Assembly (NCBI RefSeq): GCF_019112545.1
Contig: NW_025064913.1
Location: 10,655-74,654, forward strand
Source: Guyanagaster necrorhizus
Taxonomy: Eukaryota; Basidiomycota; Agaricomycetes; Agaricales; Physalacriaceae
Length of the DNA stretch: 64,000 bases
Direction of reading: 5' to 3'
Shown: positions 10,660-22,637 of the stretch, one piece after another
How the letters are laid out: every line of letters begins with the position of its first letter
Position numbering within the stretch: the stretch's first letter is position 1
Made by a program: the position numbers and the translations under genes
Notes under the pieces: generated by a model
Seen by the model: only the letters and a program-made list of their open reading frames with translations
Told to the model about the DNA's origin: nothing
Databases searched by the model: none

Positions 10660-12337
10660 CAACTCCACGAAGAAGTCCTACAATATTTTCAGTCTAGGTA
10701 TCGTCGAGAAAATATATAGGACGCACGGACCATCTTGACTGGAAGGTCGAGCGCTGGTGACCCAGCAATCAGATCAAAGAACAGGATGCCGCGAGTGGTG
10801 GTCTGGCCTATGAAACAACAAAACCATAATCAGAAAACCGTAGCCGCGAAACCGTAACCTCAGAACAGTAACCAGGAGAACGAAACACAAACACCGAGGA
10901 ACAACGTTGCAGCACCCCATCCAAGGAACAATCCGGAATCAGGAGCAGCAGAGCTTGGGCCCATGAAGACCTCGAAAGGCAAACACAGCCCGAGTCCCGA
11001 GGACGCGCAGTGTCACAGTATGTCATACAGCCCGGTAGCAGAGGCGAAATGGTCGGGCAACAGGCGGTCGGTATATAAAACTGCAATGATGGCCGGGTCC
11101 CGACTCCCGATCCGAGGGCTCCTACTACCATCATCGATCCTGTGGCTCGCTTTTCTCCTCTCCTGTATGTTGGTACCCTCACCTAGATCAACGGCGTACG
11201 AAGAGGGCACGATAGCGAGACCTTGTACGTCGTTTGATGGACTTGTTTGAATTACAATTAACACATGCAGGACCATTTTCGTGGAACTTGCTACCTTCAG
11301 ACGGATGTATATAGGCGTGATAATCGACGCCAGGATTCTGAAGATGGACACTGAAGCTAAAGTAAGTGCCTTAATGCTCGATTGTTGCTGACAGATCTAC
11401 CGGCATTGTTAGAGTTGAGTACAAAATGTCCAATGAGGCGGACCTTTATAACGAGAACCAGACCCTTGATTCTCTTTGGCTAACGACACAATAGTACGCG
11501 TGTCTCCCATCTGCAGTCGGTTTTGGCTGGCCTAATTAAAAGCATATAGTTAAGTTTTATGGACATATTGAAAGGATTCAAGCTGTCGTGCGCGCTCCGC
11601 AATATGCAACCACGTAAGAAATAGCGGGGTCGTAGAAAGCAATGATGGGGCGATATCTTTGTCATCAGCATTTTGTGAAGGACTACGTGCATCTGCGCCC
11701 TATACGCACTCACCTAATGAGAATCATATAACCAGCTTTCGAGCGGTGTATCCTTCTCGAATGGAAGAACGGAGGATTCACATGGCTTGGCCGGGAAACG
11801 ACGTTCATTTGTTGTCTCGTGCAGGTGCGTTCCATTTCTCTTGATATTGCTTACCTTTACATTGGGCTGACTATTCTGAATGTCCAGCTTGCTCATCGAT
11901 GCATGGGCATTGAGATATTCTGAAAGCTGACGCCCACCTTACTACGAACGAACAACACCAAGGACATGAAAGAATGGGGAAACGATAAGCCGAGCGATTG
12001 CGAGGCCGCGGTTTTGCCAAGTACATCATCTGATGAGGACGATGCTGACCATATTCGATCGTGGTGATGCCTCCATTCCTATTTGTCTCACTCTTGGCTA
12101 GGTTGGTTATCTATCTCCCAAATATTTCTCCTTAGAATTGGTCCCAGCGGTCAGTGTACATTCCTTGTTGTCGAATTCCATACCGGTAGCATTTTAGTCC
12201 CTACACCATATCGACTCTTCTTGATTTTGGGCTGTTCTGACTCGTGTCGACGTGTATTAAGACCCTCTGTTACGCGCTTGTGTTTCCGACGCATTGGGGC
12301 CGTGACAACATCTCATCGAGGACCTCAGCATCCGTGA
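10660..12337. other. no confident gene; short frames only
   Basis: Contains a 53-residue frame from about 11092 with a hydrophobic core (SSILWLAFLLSCMLV) that could be a signal peptide, and a neighbouring open stretch 11272-11346. The two do not join in frame with good splice sites. Nothing else is recognisable. Confidence 0.35.
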
Positions 12338-12829
12338 ATGCAATGAACAAATAGAACCACGGAAAATAAGGGAAAGAAAGAGGAACTCCGTGATGCACTA
12401 CGAGCATACGACAATAGTATCAAACAATTCTTCCAGCTCCCGGATTCATCCGTAAGCTTGATCCCAACGAAGATCGTATATCTCAGCAGAAAGCCAACTC
12501 TCCTCAGGCCCTTTCTTCTCTCCTTTTCTCCCTTCCTGTGTATCCACTTCGGAAAAGCCTTTATCATGCCCTTACCTCCCACTGCCTTTATCATCAATGA
12601 CCTTCGTGTGCAACGCCAATCCACCATGGAAGATACTAGGATATGACGATCACGTTCACAGGAATGGAAGGAGACGTGGCCGGTTCTTCAGGGTGTGTCG
12701 AGACATATGGTGAGATATCCTGCTACAAGTCGATGTTGAGGTGTGGTGGGCGGAAGTAGTCATGAAGTTCGACCATAATTGATGTCTTTGTGGAATCTTC
12801 CTTGACCATCATGAGGGCGATTGGGTTAC
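12338..12829 (+). pseudogene. fragmentary coding relic 5' of the MITE
   Basis: Short stretches look coding (for example KKEELRDALRAYDNSIKQFF near 12370-12430), but frames change repeatedly and stops intervene. No family is recognised. The MITE at 12838 sits at its 3' side. Confidence 0.25.
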
Positions 12830-12837
12830 GTAGTCCG

Positions 12838-13212
12838 TAGGGCTGCCCACCATACCCGTGCATAAGGCGGATACGGGTACCGTATATATGAGCCCGTATC
12901 CGTACCGTCGGCGGTTTGGAAATCGATTTTACGACCGTATTTGTACGGTTATTGTACGGATAGGCGAAATTTGCATGAAGACCCCTTGCATTGGGTATGT
13001 AATTGATCAAATCAATGAAACGTTTGCTTTAACATAAGGTTTACCTTCCTTAGGTCACCATCCTTTTACAACATGCCCGTATACGGGATACGATATGGGT
13101 GCGTACGAGATACGGTCAAAACCGTACTGTACCGTCGAGGCCCTTTTTCTCATACTGTATACGGCTGTACCTTATATGACCGTAACCATACATAGTACAG
13201 TGGACATCCCTA
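12838..13212. mobile_element. hAT-type MITE, 375 bp
   Basis: The element begins TAGGGCTGCCCAC and ends as the inverse of TAGGGATGTCCAC, imperfect terminal inverted repeats. It is flanked on both sides by the identical octamer GTAGTCCG (12830-12837 and 13213-13220). Eight-base target duplications with TAGGG-type termini are characteristic of the hAT superfamily. The interior is packed with sub-repeats around GTACGG/CCGTAC and encodes nothing, so it is non-autonomous. No transposase source is visible in this window. Confidence 0.85.
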
Positions 13213-13562
13213 GTAGTCCGTCGGATGTGGATATGTTTGGGTATTATACCTGAAAGAATGCCAAAGCGAGAAAAAAAAGGACGAAGAGAAGGTCGGTGAG
13301 GACGGCAGTGGAGAACAGTCGTACGCTGGAGAGGGGGTATTGTTAAGCGACAGAGAATCATGACACATGTATGGGTATTGCTGCGCGTTCGTAGACAGTA
13401 CATGGAAAAGCCTCCGAGACAAACATGTCGCAATCGGTGAAGGCATATGGTCTGAGGCGTATGTGTGCATATCATTAGGTGAGTCAGCGAAATGCATGGT
13501 CTTTGCGGTCGAGACCTTAGACGAGATGTAGTAAGGCATTATGGATCCGTTCATCAAACGAT
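13213..13562 (+). other. decayed coding-like DNA 3' of the MITE
   Basis: One plus-strand reading contains coding-like stretches separated by stops (for example KSLRDKHVAIGEGIWSEAYV near 13400-13460). It probably belongs to the same dead gene that carries the MITE. The family is not recognised. Confidence 0.25.
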
Positions 13563-13898
13563 GTGCTCGTCTTTATACCTTACCTCTTCTTGCAATTGAG
13601 GATGGTGGTTCTGATATGGCCTTTGAGCAAGGGCCTCAAAAGCCGAGTCCGGCACGCCATAGCCCTATATGACCCGGAGGAGATAATGGTGCCCTTCAAG
13701 CGTAATTGGCACTTAGACCACTGTAAGCAAGGAGGCCTCTTGTCAGGATATCTCAATGTCGATGAAGAGTTTGGACATTATCCAGCTCTGGTGGGCTGTC
13801 ACGCTTATTACGACGTATTGGGGTCTATCAATTGTCTCGCAATGGTGCATTACACATCGATTCATATAAGTCATAATCCGCTTCCACACCAACAGTAA
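13563..13898 (+). CDS. hypothetical ORF, 111 aa
   Basis: An open frame of 111 residues starting with ATG 13563. It begins with a hydrophobic stretch, followed by a segment such as ALYDPEEIMVPFKRNWHLDH. It shares no clear motif with any family I know. It lies at the edge of the transposon island and may be the tail of the decayed locus just upstream. Confidence 0.25.
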   Translation: MLVFIPYLFLQLRMVVLIWPLSKGLKSRVRHAIALYDPEEIMVPFKRNWHLDHCKQGGLLSGYLNVDEEFGHYPALVGCHAYYDVLGSINCLAMVHYTSIHISHNPLPHQQ

Positions 13899-13929
13899 AT
13901 GGTACAAATTGGTTAGAATCAGAATTCAA

Positions 13930-16640
13930 TTCAATGTCGTGGTCCTATCAATCATGCTGGTCTGTATTAATATGCTGAGTTCACGGACCCTGATGATATC
14001 ACAAACTGTAAGTCTTTTCAGTTGTTCTAAATTTGATCACCCCATACTGTAGGCCAAATATAGACATATGAATCTCATTGGGACAGTTGTTGATAGCAAT
14101 CCTCCATAGAGCTGTTGACCGAGAGCACCCATTCATGATCCATGATTCATGAATATTTAAAACATCATATACATCAATACAGCAACACCAGAAATGAATA
14201 GTCCATCAAGAAAGTGTAAAGTGCTCACTGCATACATTGAGACAAAACTTGAGTAAGTCACCTTATTGAATCTGGAAGAAGGAATATCTCAATTCACAAA
14301 TTGCCATGGAGAATGATTATTGGATGATCAATGATCGATTATTGCTGGTTGCAGCTGTCATTTGGTGCCCAAGCATTACAGACCACAGACCAATAGCTAG
14401 ATCACTTCCAAATCATTGAGTAATCAGAAAGTTTCTTGGAGCCCACCCAAAGCATAGAAGATGTCCCTTTATGCTAAGCATCTGTCATTGAATTGTCTCT
14501 CATTAGTAATAATACAGAATTATTTGAGAGCTTAAAGGTCTCTGCTACTCCCATGTCTGAGGTAATTGCAGTGAAGAGAGAATATTGATGCCAAAGTCCA
14601 AATTTAAATGAAGAACAAGATTAAAATAGAGGACAAGCCAAAAAGATAGAACACTACACATGCATCACTCTGATAGAAGTGCTCACTGAATTGCTGAGTC
14701 CTCTGCTTGACCTGTATGCTGAAGTGCACTACACTAATTAGGAATTACAAGGAAATACATGACATGCTTGGAAGTGCAGGTACATGGAATCCTATCATCC
14801 CTTCATTTGTCAACCATGCATACAAAGTGTCATTCTAGGCAGGACTTCTTACAAAAGAGATGCTCAGGCATGGTATCAAGATTATTAATGCCAATTTCCA
14901 ATGCTAAGATGAATAGAATGCTAGGCCAGATTCCTTCATTCTGAAATTGACATCAAATCATATAAATCTGACTGGAAGAATGATTTACAGTATCATATGA
15001 CTACTACAATCTATAGTTGACATCTATTGACACACCCTGAATATGTCCATGCATGCAATTTTGTGAAATACAGTACAACATGCTAAGTACAAATGTACTA
15101 TTAAGCAGATGAAGCAAAACAGAGCTAGAGTGCAATAAAAGAAAGGCTAGTCATGATGGGCTTGAGTGATGATTGGTGGAGTACATGACTTAGCTTCAGG
15201 ATGATACTGAAGGGTCACACTGTGCAGGAAGTCTCAGTACTTGACACTGAATGCACTGACAATAGCACAGAGCTTGTGCACTAAGAATAGAAATCATGTG
15301 GAATTATGGATATGACCTTGCACATGAGAAACTGCACATGTTAACCATGTGAGAGACTCCACATATGACTTCTGCATGGGACTTTATGCAGTACTGATGT
15401 ATGATGCATAACCATGAGGTGAATTAATTGATGTGCTCTAGGCCAGAGGTGACACATTGTGAGTAAGACAGAATATCCAGGCACTTAGCTAGAGAACATA
15501 ACAATTGTGGCTGACTCCAGATGTGAGAGATAGCCTCAGAGCTCTGGAACAGATCTTGAGTATGGCAGAATAATCTCAAGAATATAAGAAAGCAAAGAGA
15601 CCTGTGGCTAGGCCCACTAACAGAGCTAACCAATGTCAGGTCACATAGAAACAGAGAGTGCAGTTCCAGCCCAGAACAGAATATGCACATCAGACAGTGA
15701 CACACATGGGAATGACTTGTGAGGGACTCCAGAATGGAGTCCTGCACATTGAAACTACTACATTAGGTTTTTCTTAGTAAGTACAGTAGTAGCCTATTTA
15801 AATACTGCATTGTAATAGTAGTAGACAAGTTTCCAACCTCCCACAGTTGCAGTGTATTATGCATGAAGGCCTTGTACTTCAGCTCTGGGTTTGTGTTTGT
15901 AACTTCAGGCAAGAGAATAGACCACTTATTGAGATCATTAAGAGAGAATTCAGAACTGTGTGAGGCATTGCAGCTCCCATGGGACTCTAGTTCGATTTAA
16001 CAAGAGGTTTTGAATTGCACTCTAGCCTGAGAATAAGAGAGCAGTGTCTGAAGGGCACTCTTTTGAGTTTTTGAGATATCTGTGATGCAATGCACTACAG
16101 GTGGCAGAGGTTCAAACTCTTTGGCTTGATCAGTGCTTGCTTTTTGTGTTATTTCTGCAGATTGACAGAAGTTCAAACCCTTCAGATCTGTGAATGGGAT
16201 TTTATTGCATTTCTGTGTCTCTGGATCACATATATTTGAATCCTGTGGGTCTATGATCAGTTTGGAAACTTGTGCACAGAGGTTTGAACCCTTTGGCACT
16301 TTTGAACATGTTTTGGAAGTGTTTCTGCTTAGAGCACAAAGCTTTGAGTTGTGTACTATGTATTTTAGAGATTTGAAATTGATCTGAGCAGTACTTGGGA
16401 TTATTTGAGAGTTTTGTGAGCATGTTTTGAAGTATTGTATTGAGTTACAGTACCTTTGTCTTGAGGCCCAGCAACATTCATTGCCACCTCTTGTTTTTAA
16501 ACAAAAAGCTTTGAGACTTAGAGAGATCTAAGACCATTATATATGCACTATTACTATTTGCACATAGTGGATCATTGAGAAAACAATTATATTTGCTATA
16601 ACTACTCTTATTGCATTATAATCCTCTAACAAACTAAAAA
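13930..16640. other. CpG-poor transposon-derived DNA, unassigned
   Basis: This 2.7 kb is AT-rich and almost free of CG dinucleotides, like the retroelements to its right, and unlike the DNA to its left. Minus-strand readings give only fragments (for example a Ser/Lys/Thr-rich frame of 100 residues ending at 15997). A TATTTAAATA promoter-like box lies near 15797. I could not define LTRs, a polymerase or a target duplication, so I only call it mobile-DNA relic. Confidence 0.5.
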
Positions 16641-16849
16641 TTATTGTGTGTCAGTGGATAGCACTCTGCTGTATCAGTTTTCACCTTGCATGTATGCAAA
16701 ACCTCTGCAATGGGGCTATCTTTTGGTCCCACTTTCGATGTGCTCATGCATTTCCTCCTCTGTTGGCATGATCATTGTATGGAAACGCTCTGGTTTTAGG
16801 AGTACCAATTTCCTGTTATCATTCTTTCTTTAGTTGTGGTCTATATGCT

Positions 16850-18420
16850 AGCTGAGAAGATCTGCCTTTTTATTTGTGGTTTCAGCCTTATGTTGGAGTA
16901 TGAAGTTGTATCTGGCCAACTCCATGACCCACTGTGCTTGGTGTCAGTTCAGCTTTTGAGAAAGTTGGAAATACTGGAGGTTTTAGTGGTCTGTCCAGAT
17001 TTTGAACTTTTGACTGGCATCCATGAGATAGTGTTATCATTCTGTCAGAGCTAATATAATTGTGAGTAGCTCCTTGTTGTACATCTCATAGTTCTATTCT
17101 GTTATAGTGAGAGCCTTGGATAGAAATGCAACTGGTCACCACCTCCCCTTCTATTCCTATAACAAGACAGTGTCAATGGCCCTCTTACTAGAATATGCTT
17201 TTACATAAAATTTCCCATCTATCAATGGTATCACTACAACAATATCCTCTGTTAGTTGCCTCTTCAGTGAGTGAAGGTGTTGGATTGTGCAATGCCTCAG
17301 ATATAAGGTGCATTACTCATGAGTTGGATCATTGGATGGACAATCTTGCTGTAATCCTTGATGAAACATCAGTAGAAGTTAGTGAATCTGAGAAAGGATT
17401 AGAGTTCTTTTTTCTTGATTGGTTCTGGCCATTCAGCTACACTTTTAACTTTCACTGGATCCATATGAATGCTTCTCTTGCTGATGATGACTCTGAGATA
17501 CTCTATTCTGAGTACCTCAAATTTGCACTTTTCAGCCTTGAGAAATAATTTGTGCTTCCTCATAATAGCCAAGATCTGATAGACCAGTCATCAGTGTTTC
17601 TCTTTATCTCATGATATGATAAGAATGTCATCAAAATAGATGGTGACCTTTCAAGTTGAGATGAGATCCTTGAAAATATTATTTATCATCCACTGGAATG
17701 TCATGAGCAAATTTGTAAGTCCAAAGAACATCACTGTGAGTTTGAACAACTCTTGGTTCATTCTGAATGCTGCCTTCCACTCATCATCCTCTTTGATATG
17801 TATATTGTTGTACCCTCATCATACATCAAGTTTGGAGTAGAACTAGATGTCTTGGAGCTTGTGCATGAGCTCAGAGATGAGTGGTAATAGATACCAGTTC
17901 TTGATTGTCATTTAATTGAGTTTGCAGTAATCTTGCAGAGGTCATAGTTTACCATTCCTCTCCTTGACAGAGAAAAACAGAGACACCATGGGTGACTTGG
18001 ATGGTCAGATATGCCCACTGGAGAGGTTTTCATCAAGAAACTTATCTAGTTCTTCTTGTTTAGCTTAGTTGAGGAAATAGACTTTACAGTCTAGATTGGC
18101 ATTTGCATTGGGGATAAGGTCTAGCATAGTCCCAGGGTTTCAGACCTGGGAGTTTATTGAAATTCTCTTTGTCAAAGAGGTCTCAAAAGTCTCTGGCCTA
18201 TTTGAGAACTATTTCTTCAAATGCCTTGGCTTCTTTAGTGGTCTTGGCCTTGGCTGCTAAGTCATTTGCATAGTGCATCATATGTATTTGAATGGCCTCT
18301 TTGATGTTTACCATGAGAATAGTTCCTTCCTCCTTCATCTCTTCATCCCACAAGTCCTCCAGATCCTCATCCAACAATACAAAAGAGGTTTTCCAACAGT
18401 GGCACCTTGCAAACATGATT
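16850..18420 (-). pseudogene. element 2 pol: reverse transcriptase and RNase H remnant
   Basis: Minus-strand frames match the pol of element 1 segment by segment. The pre-RT linker is at 18416-18198. The palm contains MFFGLTN (about 17700) and YFDDILI (17638-17618). The RNase H segment contains VAFLSKALTITE and NYEMYNKELLTIILAL (about 17120-17050). Stops are spread throughout, mostly TGA, TAG or TAA at codons that are Arg, Gln or Trp in element 1. The integrase part is missing. The encoded polymerase would copy element RNA into DNA, but this copy cannot be expressed as such. Confidence 0.75.
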
Positions 18421-19909
18421 CTGCCAGTTTTCTGATTGATCAGTGGGTTATGCCTAATCAGCCAGTTGTGCCCAAGAAAAATTTCCTTGGATCTGAGGTT
18501 GATGATGGCAAGGTCAATATGCTCAGCATGGTCACCAATGACCAGCCATAGTTCAACAAATTCTATGATTGACTCAGCCTGGATTCATATTCCATCTGCA
18601 TTATAGACTGGAATAGAGACAACAGTTGTCTTAGTAGGAAGGTGATTTCAGGTGATGAAGTCATAATTGATTAAGCTTCTAGTACAGCTACTGTTGATCA
18701 GGGCAGTGGCAGCATAGATGACTCAAGTTTTCAGAGTTTTGATCTGAACCTTCATTTGCAGGTCTCTTCCTTGGGTCTTTTGTCATCAGAGATACCTTCA
18801 AGGCTTTTGGAGTTTATCCAGCCACTCCAACACATTGGCCCATTTTGTCTTCCTCATTTCTTCTACTATTTCATTGATCACCTCTTTGGCTCAGACCTTG
18901 TGTACCCAGTTTTTCAGTACCACTTTGGCTTCTTCCTGTTTTGGCATCTTTGATAGTGTGCCAGGTCTATTCTATTTTAAATAGTTTGAGCCATCCAGAC
19001 TCAGAATTGTTGGAGGTCTCTCTCCTTGTTCAGCCCATAGGTATTTAAGCTCTTGCAGGTGGGTTTTGTGATTTCTTAGATGGAATCAGTGTTGTGGTTG
19101 AAATAGATATATTTGAATGCATGTTTAGTTTACAGGTATCTACAGACATATCATAAGTCTGACCAGCAGTGACCAAGAGCACATCTTTAAGTCCTAGGGC
19201 CAGACAAGTGGAGTTGCTCATTTTCTAGCCTTGTCTTTCACCTTCTTGATTTTGGTCTCCTTGCTATTTGGTTCTTTTATAGCATCAGCCTCCTTCTGCA
19301 ACTGCATGATTTGGGCATATATCTCCTCTCATGTTGTTTTCTTCTTCAGACAGTTTTTTGCCAAGTGCTTCTTCTTGCTGTAGTTGAAACACTCGCTCTC
19401 TTTCTTCATCTGATCAATGTTGATAGGCTTTCTCTGGCCTCTGAAGACCATTCTGGTCACTGTTACTTTGTCACCAGAGGTTTGGTGGGTGGCAGACTTG
19501 CTTCCTCTCCAGTGGACTCTTTCAGCTTCTTCTTGTTCAAGGTTTGAAACCTACTTCTAGGGTAGATTCTGGTGTCCTGTGCCTACTTGTGTTGATGCTC
19601 CTAGTCTATAATCTAGACTTGTTCCTTCCACTGATCATACCTCTTTGATATATTGATCCTGATAGCACTGATAATCTTCATGTGGCCTTGGTAGACACCT
19701 TGTTTGAGGGTGGTTACCAGGTGGCCTCAGTCACTCTTCTTAGCTAATATTCCAGCCAGTTTAGCTTTATGCTTGAAATCTTGGAAGTATTTCATTGCTA
19801 TCTTCAATCTTTGCTGAAGCTCATACATCTTCTTCTGGTGTATATCAGCAATGGTGGGGTCAGAGAACTTTTTTTGAAGGTATTTCTGGAATTTTTCACA
19901 GGAGAGAAA
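18421..19909 (-). pseudogene. element 2 gag C-terminal half and protease region
   Basis: Minus-strand translation from 19909 gives a gag segment (contains KYLQKKFSDPTIADIHQKK and KYFQDFKHKAKLAGILAKK, about 19905-19740). Next come a Lys-rich linker and a zinc-knuckle-like stretch near 19400-19330. The protease region (about 18950-18500) is heavily decayed. The same reading continues on the far side of element 1 at 27848, which fixes the insertion point inside gag. Confidence 0.65.
19905..19909. repeat. target-site duplication AGAAA, left copy
   Basis: The pentamer AGAAA precedes the 5' LTR and is repeated exactly at 27843-27847 after the 3' LTR. Five-base duplications are the norm for Ty3/gypsy integrases. 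Confidence 0.9.
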
Positions 19910-20347
19910 TGTTATGATTTTTCCCCTTTTTACTGACTTTTACCCCTATTTATGCTTAGTCAGGATGCTAAACTGGGATTGTGGGAAGAGATTAGTCATC
20001 ACAACTAATCTATTCTTCATACACTCATGATGATGCTTGACAATGCACAATCAACCTTTTATGTATGGTAACGATGCCTAAGGACAACAGGCACTATGGA
20101 CACAGAGCAACACAATTAGCAGTAGTATTCTTAGCATAGTCTGTATGATATTTAAGGACTGACAGCTCTCGCTGGAAACCCCAGCTTTGAGCTAAAGTTT
20201 ATATTCACCATTCTACCTTGAGTCAATAATCTGATCTTGTGACACAATGAGCAAGTACACAAACAAGTGAACTCAGGTGATCCCTTGAAGTGCAAAGGGA
20301 CATCTGTTTATCACATGCTACCACTCACATGATGCTTGAGCCTAACA
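19910..20347 (+). repeat. 5' LTR of element 1
   Basis: Begins TGTTATGATTTTTCCCC and ends GAGCCTAACA. It contains a TATTTAA box (20149-20155), followed about 30 bp later by the presumed transcript start near 20182. It is nearly identical to 27405-27842. Confidence 0.93.
20149..20155 (+). promoter_or_regulatory. LTR TATA-type box
   Basis: TATTTAA lies 28-34 bp upstream of the AGCTTTGAGCTAA segment (20183-20195) that pairs with the primer-binding site. That is the spacing expected if this segment is the 5' end of the element RNA. Confidence 0.55.
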
Positions 20348-20348
20348 A

Positions 20349-20361
20349 TTAGCTCAAAGCT
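20349..20361 (+). promoter_or_regulatory. self-priming primer-binding site
   Basis: TTAGCTCAAAGCT starts two bases after the 5' LTR and is the exact 13-base reverse complement of 20183-20195 inside the same LTR. No tRNA 3'-end complement (TGG-type) is present at this position. In Tf1/sushi-type elements the first bases of the mRNA fold back onto such a site to prime minus-strand synthesis. Confidence 0.75.
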
Positions 20362-20594
20362 TCTTATTCTCTTTCTCAAGCCCAATTGTGCTGAGAGACC
20401 AAATGCACCCTACAATCTCTACTGATCTGAATTTTGATCATGAGTTCTTTGAACTCCTCTCTTCCATCATCGGAACACTGATAGGATTGTTGGTGATAAT
20501 CCAGCTGTGCAGGGGATGCCATTCAATCACTGCCTGAGCACTCAGACACTATAATGAATTTCTACATATCCATGAAATATTACACAATGTAACA

Positions 20595-22636
20595 TTGGAC
20601 CTCCCCCTATATGACATCCCTGAATCCAGACAAATGACCTACCAGCCCCCAGAAGCCAGGCCTAGTGGCTTGCATCAGAGGAATGATGAAGAAGAAACAG
20701 GAGGACAATGCTCTCTCCAACCCGGAAACCAGCACTCTTGCATCCCAGGAGGATGTGGGATCTTTGTACCAGATGCAACCCTCCATGGGGAGGACCAGGA
20801 CCTACCAGAGGACTTCTTTGAACAGTCCCCCTCCTCTGACCTCTCTTCCACCCCCTGAACTCATGGGATTGCTGACCATGCCCAGGACTCTCTCAATGCC
20901 ACTTGGCTGGCTCAACAATCCCGATCCCTGACTCCTTGCAGCCAGTCTCACAGCCCCACCCTCACCTCCTGAACCAGCTCGCAGGTGGGGCAGAACCCCC
21001 AAGCTGACAAAGAACAATGACAATGGGTATGGGAGGAGACTGTCCATCAGTACTTCCCTATCTGGGACCTTACAGTTCCCTTTGACTATGATGCCACCAT
21101 CTGACAGGAAGGGTTTAGGCAGTGAGATGAGCTGCAGCCAGTATGTGGAAGGCATGAGGACTGCCATGAGGAGGAGGAGCTCCAAAAGTGGGCAGCCACC
21201 CAGTATGATGAGCAGAACTGAGACCGCTAGCACAAGGTGGAAAGAGACTGGCTCACCAGAGCCAACATCACCAACTGGTATGGCCTTCGACCTGAGGTCT
21301 GCAGTGTCCTTGCCCCAGTACGAGCAGATGGCTCCCTCTGAACCTCAGTCTTCAGAGAACTCAGCTCATCCAGGAGTGGAACCCCTGGCTGGGGCCAGCA
21401 CCCCCCAACCCTGGAATACCCTTCCCCCCACAGAACCCCTAGTGCTGACTCAGCCATTAGAAGTGACAAGTCCATACTTGGACACTATGGCCTTCAAGTC
21501 CCTGGCAATGCTCACATCCCCACCTGCACTCTCTGAAGGTTCCTCAGAAGTCAGGTTGTGGGCCAGCTTATCAACAATGACTACCGACAAAATATCCACC
21601 TCTATCGCAAGCGAGTGGAGGCAGTGTGAGCGACTGGTGGGAACCAATATGACTCAGACATCGGCAGACAACCTGCTGCCACCTATAACAATACATCAAG
21701 TCCTGCAGCCGCTGGGCTGAGCTTCCAGCCAGGACAGCACGATAACCATACAGCTGAAAGGGGAAGGGGAACCCTATGATCTGCCCATTGATTCCCTCCT
21801 CAAGGAGGAAGAGGATGATGCAGAGGACAAGAAAACTGAAAGCAGCAACCCACCATGTTCAGGAGGGGTCCTCAGGTACAGGCTGAAAGAAACAACTGAT
21901 GAAGAAGAATTGGAACAAGAAGTAGCAAGGGCGAGAATGCAGGAGTACCAGGAGTATTACCTGCGGGGGGTAAATTTCTTATAGTGCAACATGATCTGAG
22001 TAGCATTGTAGATGAGACAATTATATTTATGCTCCAGTACTGATGAATGAACAGAAATCCTAAGACATGCAGCAATGGACTATGCTGCAGTCCAATACAA
22101 CAAGAGGCATCCCAAAAATCAGGTACAATGACCACTGGCCTATCAGATGCCAACCATAATATGCCCCTTGCCAAGAACCCCCCCCACACCCCCGAAATGA
22201 GCCGTATATGCCACACCCTCTATTTGCAGTACCTTTTCATACTCTAATGGGTCAGTCCAAACCACAGCAACTCAGCTAACAAGAAGCCAACCCCAGCTGA
22301 TGGAACAGCCAGTCGGATACTGAAATCCCTGGACCAGGAAGGGAATATGGCTCCTCATGGGGCAACCCTCAGCCAATGAAGCAGGACCTAGTGGGAAGGG
22401 AAAAGAGCCGATTCAGGACAATCCAGAAGCAGTCCACCTAGGATTTACCATCTGGGATAGAGTAATTGTTCGAAAAGAAGGCCTGCCTCAGGGAAGTCTG
22501 GTTGCAGATGACCACTCTCTGCATTTCTTCCTGGGACCACCAATCGAATGGCACTGCCCTCCCTTTGAAGAATATCCGAATCCCATGGGCTCACTGCCCC
22601 ATGATGTGGCAGTACTCCAATGTCGACCAGACCTAT
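20595..22636 (+). pseudogene. element 1 leader and N-terminal gag region
   Basis: Open stretches run through this region with scattered stops. The best reading near 21087-21340 contains EEEELQKWAATQYDEQN and ITNWYGLRPEVCSVLAP. It is interrupted by TGA and TAG codons mostly at places compatible with CGA or TGG changes. The composition is Pro/Ser/Glu-rich, as in the long variable N-terminal domain of fungal gypsy Gag. The precise start of Gag cannot be set. Confidence 0.5.
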
Positions 22637-22637
22637 T

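Noticed and set aside
11092..11346. signal-peptide-like exon plus downstream exon considered as a small secreted protein
   Set aside because: The best donor and acceptor create an immediate stop, so the join fails.
14868..14880. TGGTATCAAGATT, resembling a copia-type primer-binding site
   Set aside because: No LTR end precedes it convincingly and no copia polymerase motifs were found nearby.
15724..15742. perfect inverted repeat GGACTCCA-GAA-TGGAGTCC
   Set aside because: A single short hairpin in decayed transposon DNA; not distinguishable from chance.
20595..21720. two long open frames considered as separate host genes
   Set aside because: They lie between the LTR and capsid of element 1; another frame there reads like Gag with TGA/TAG stops.
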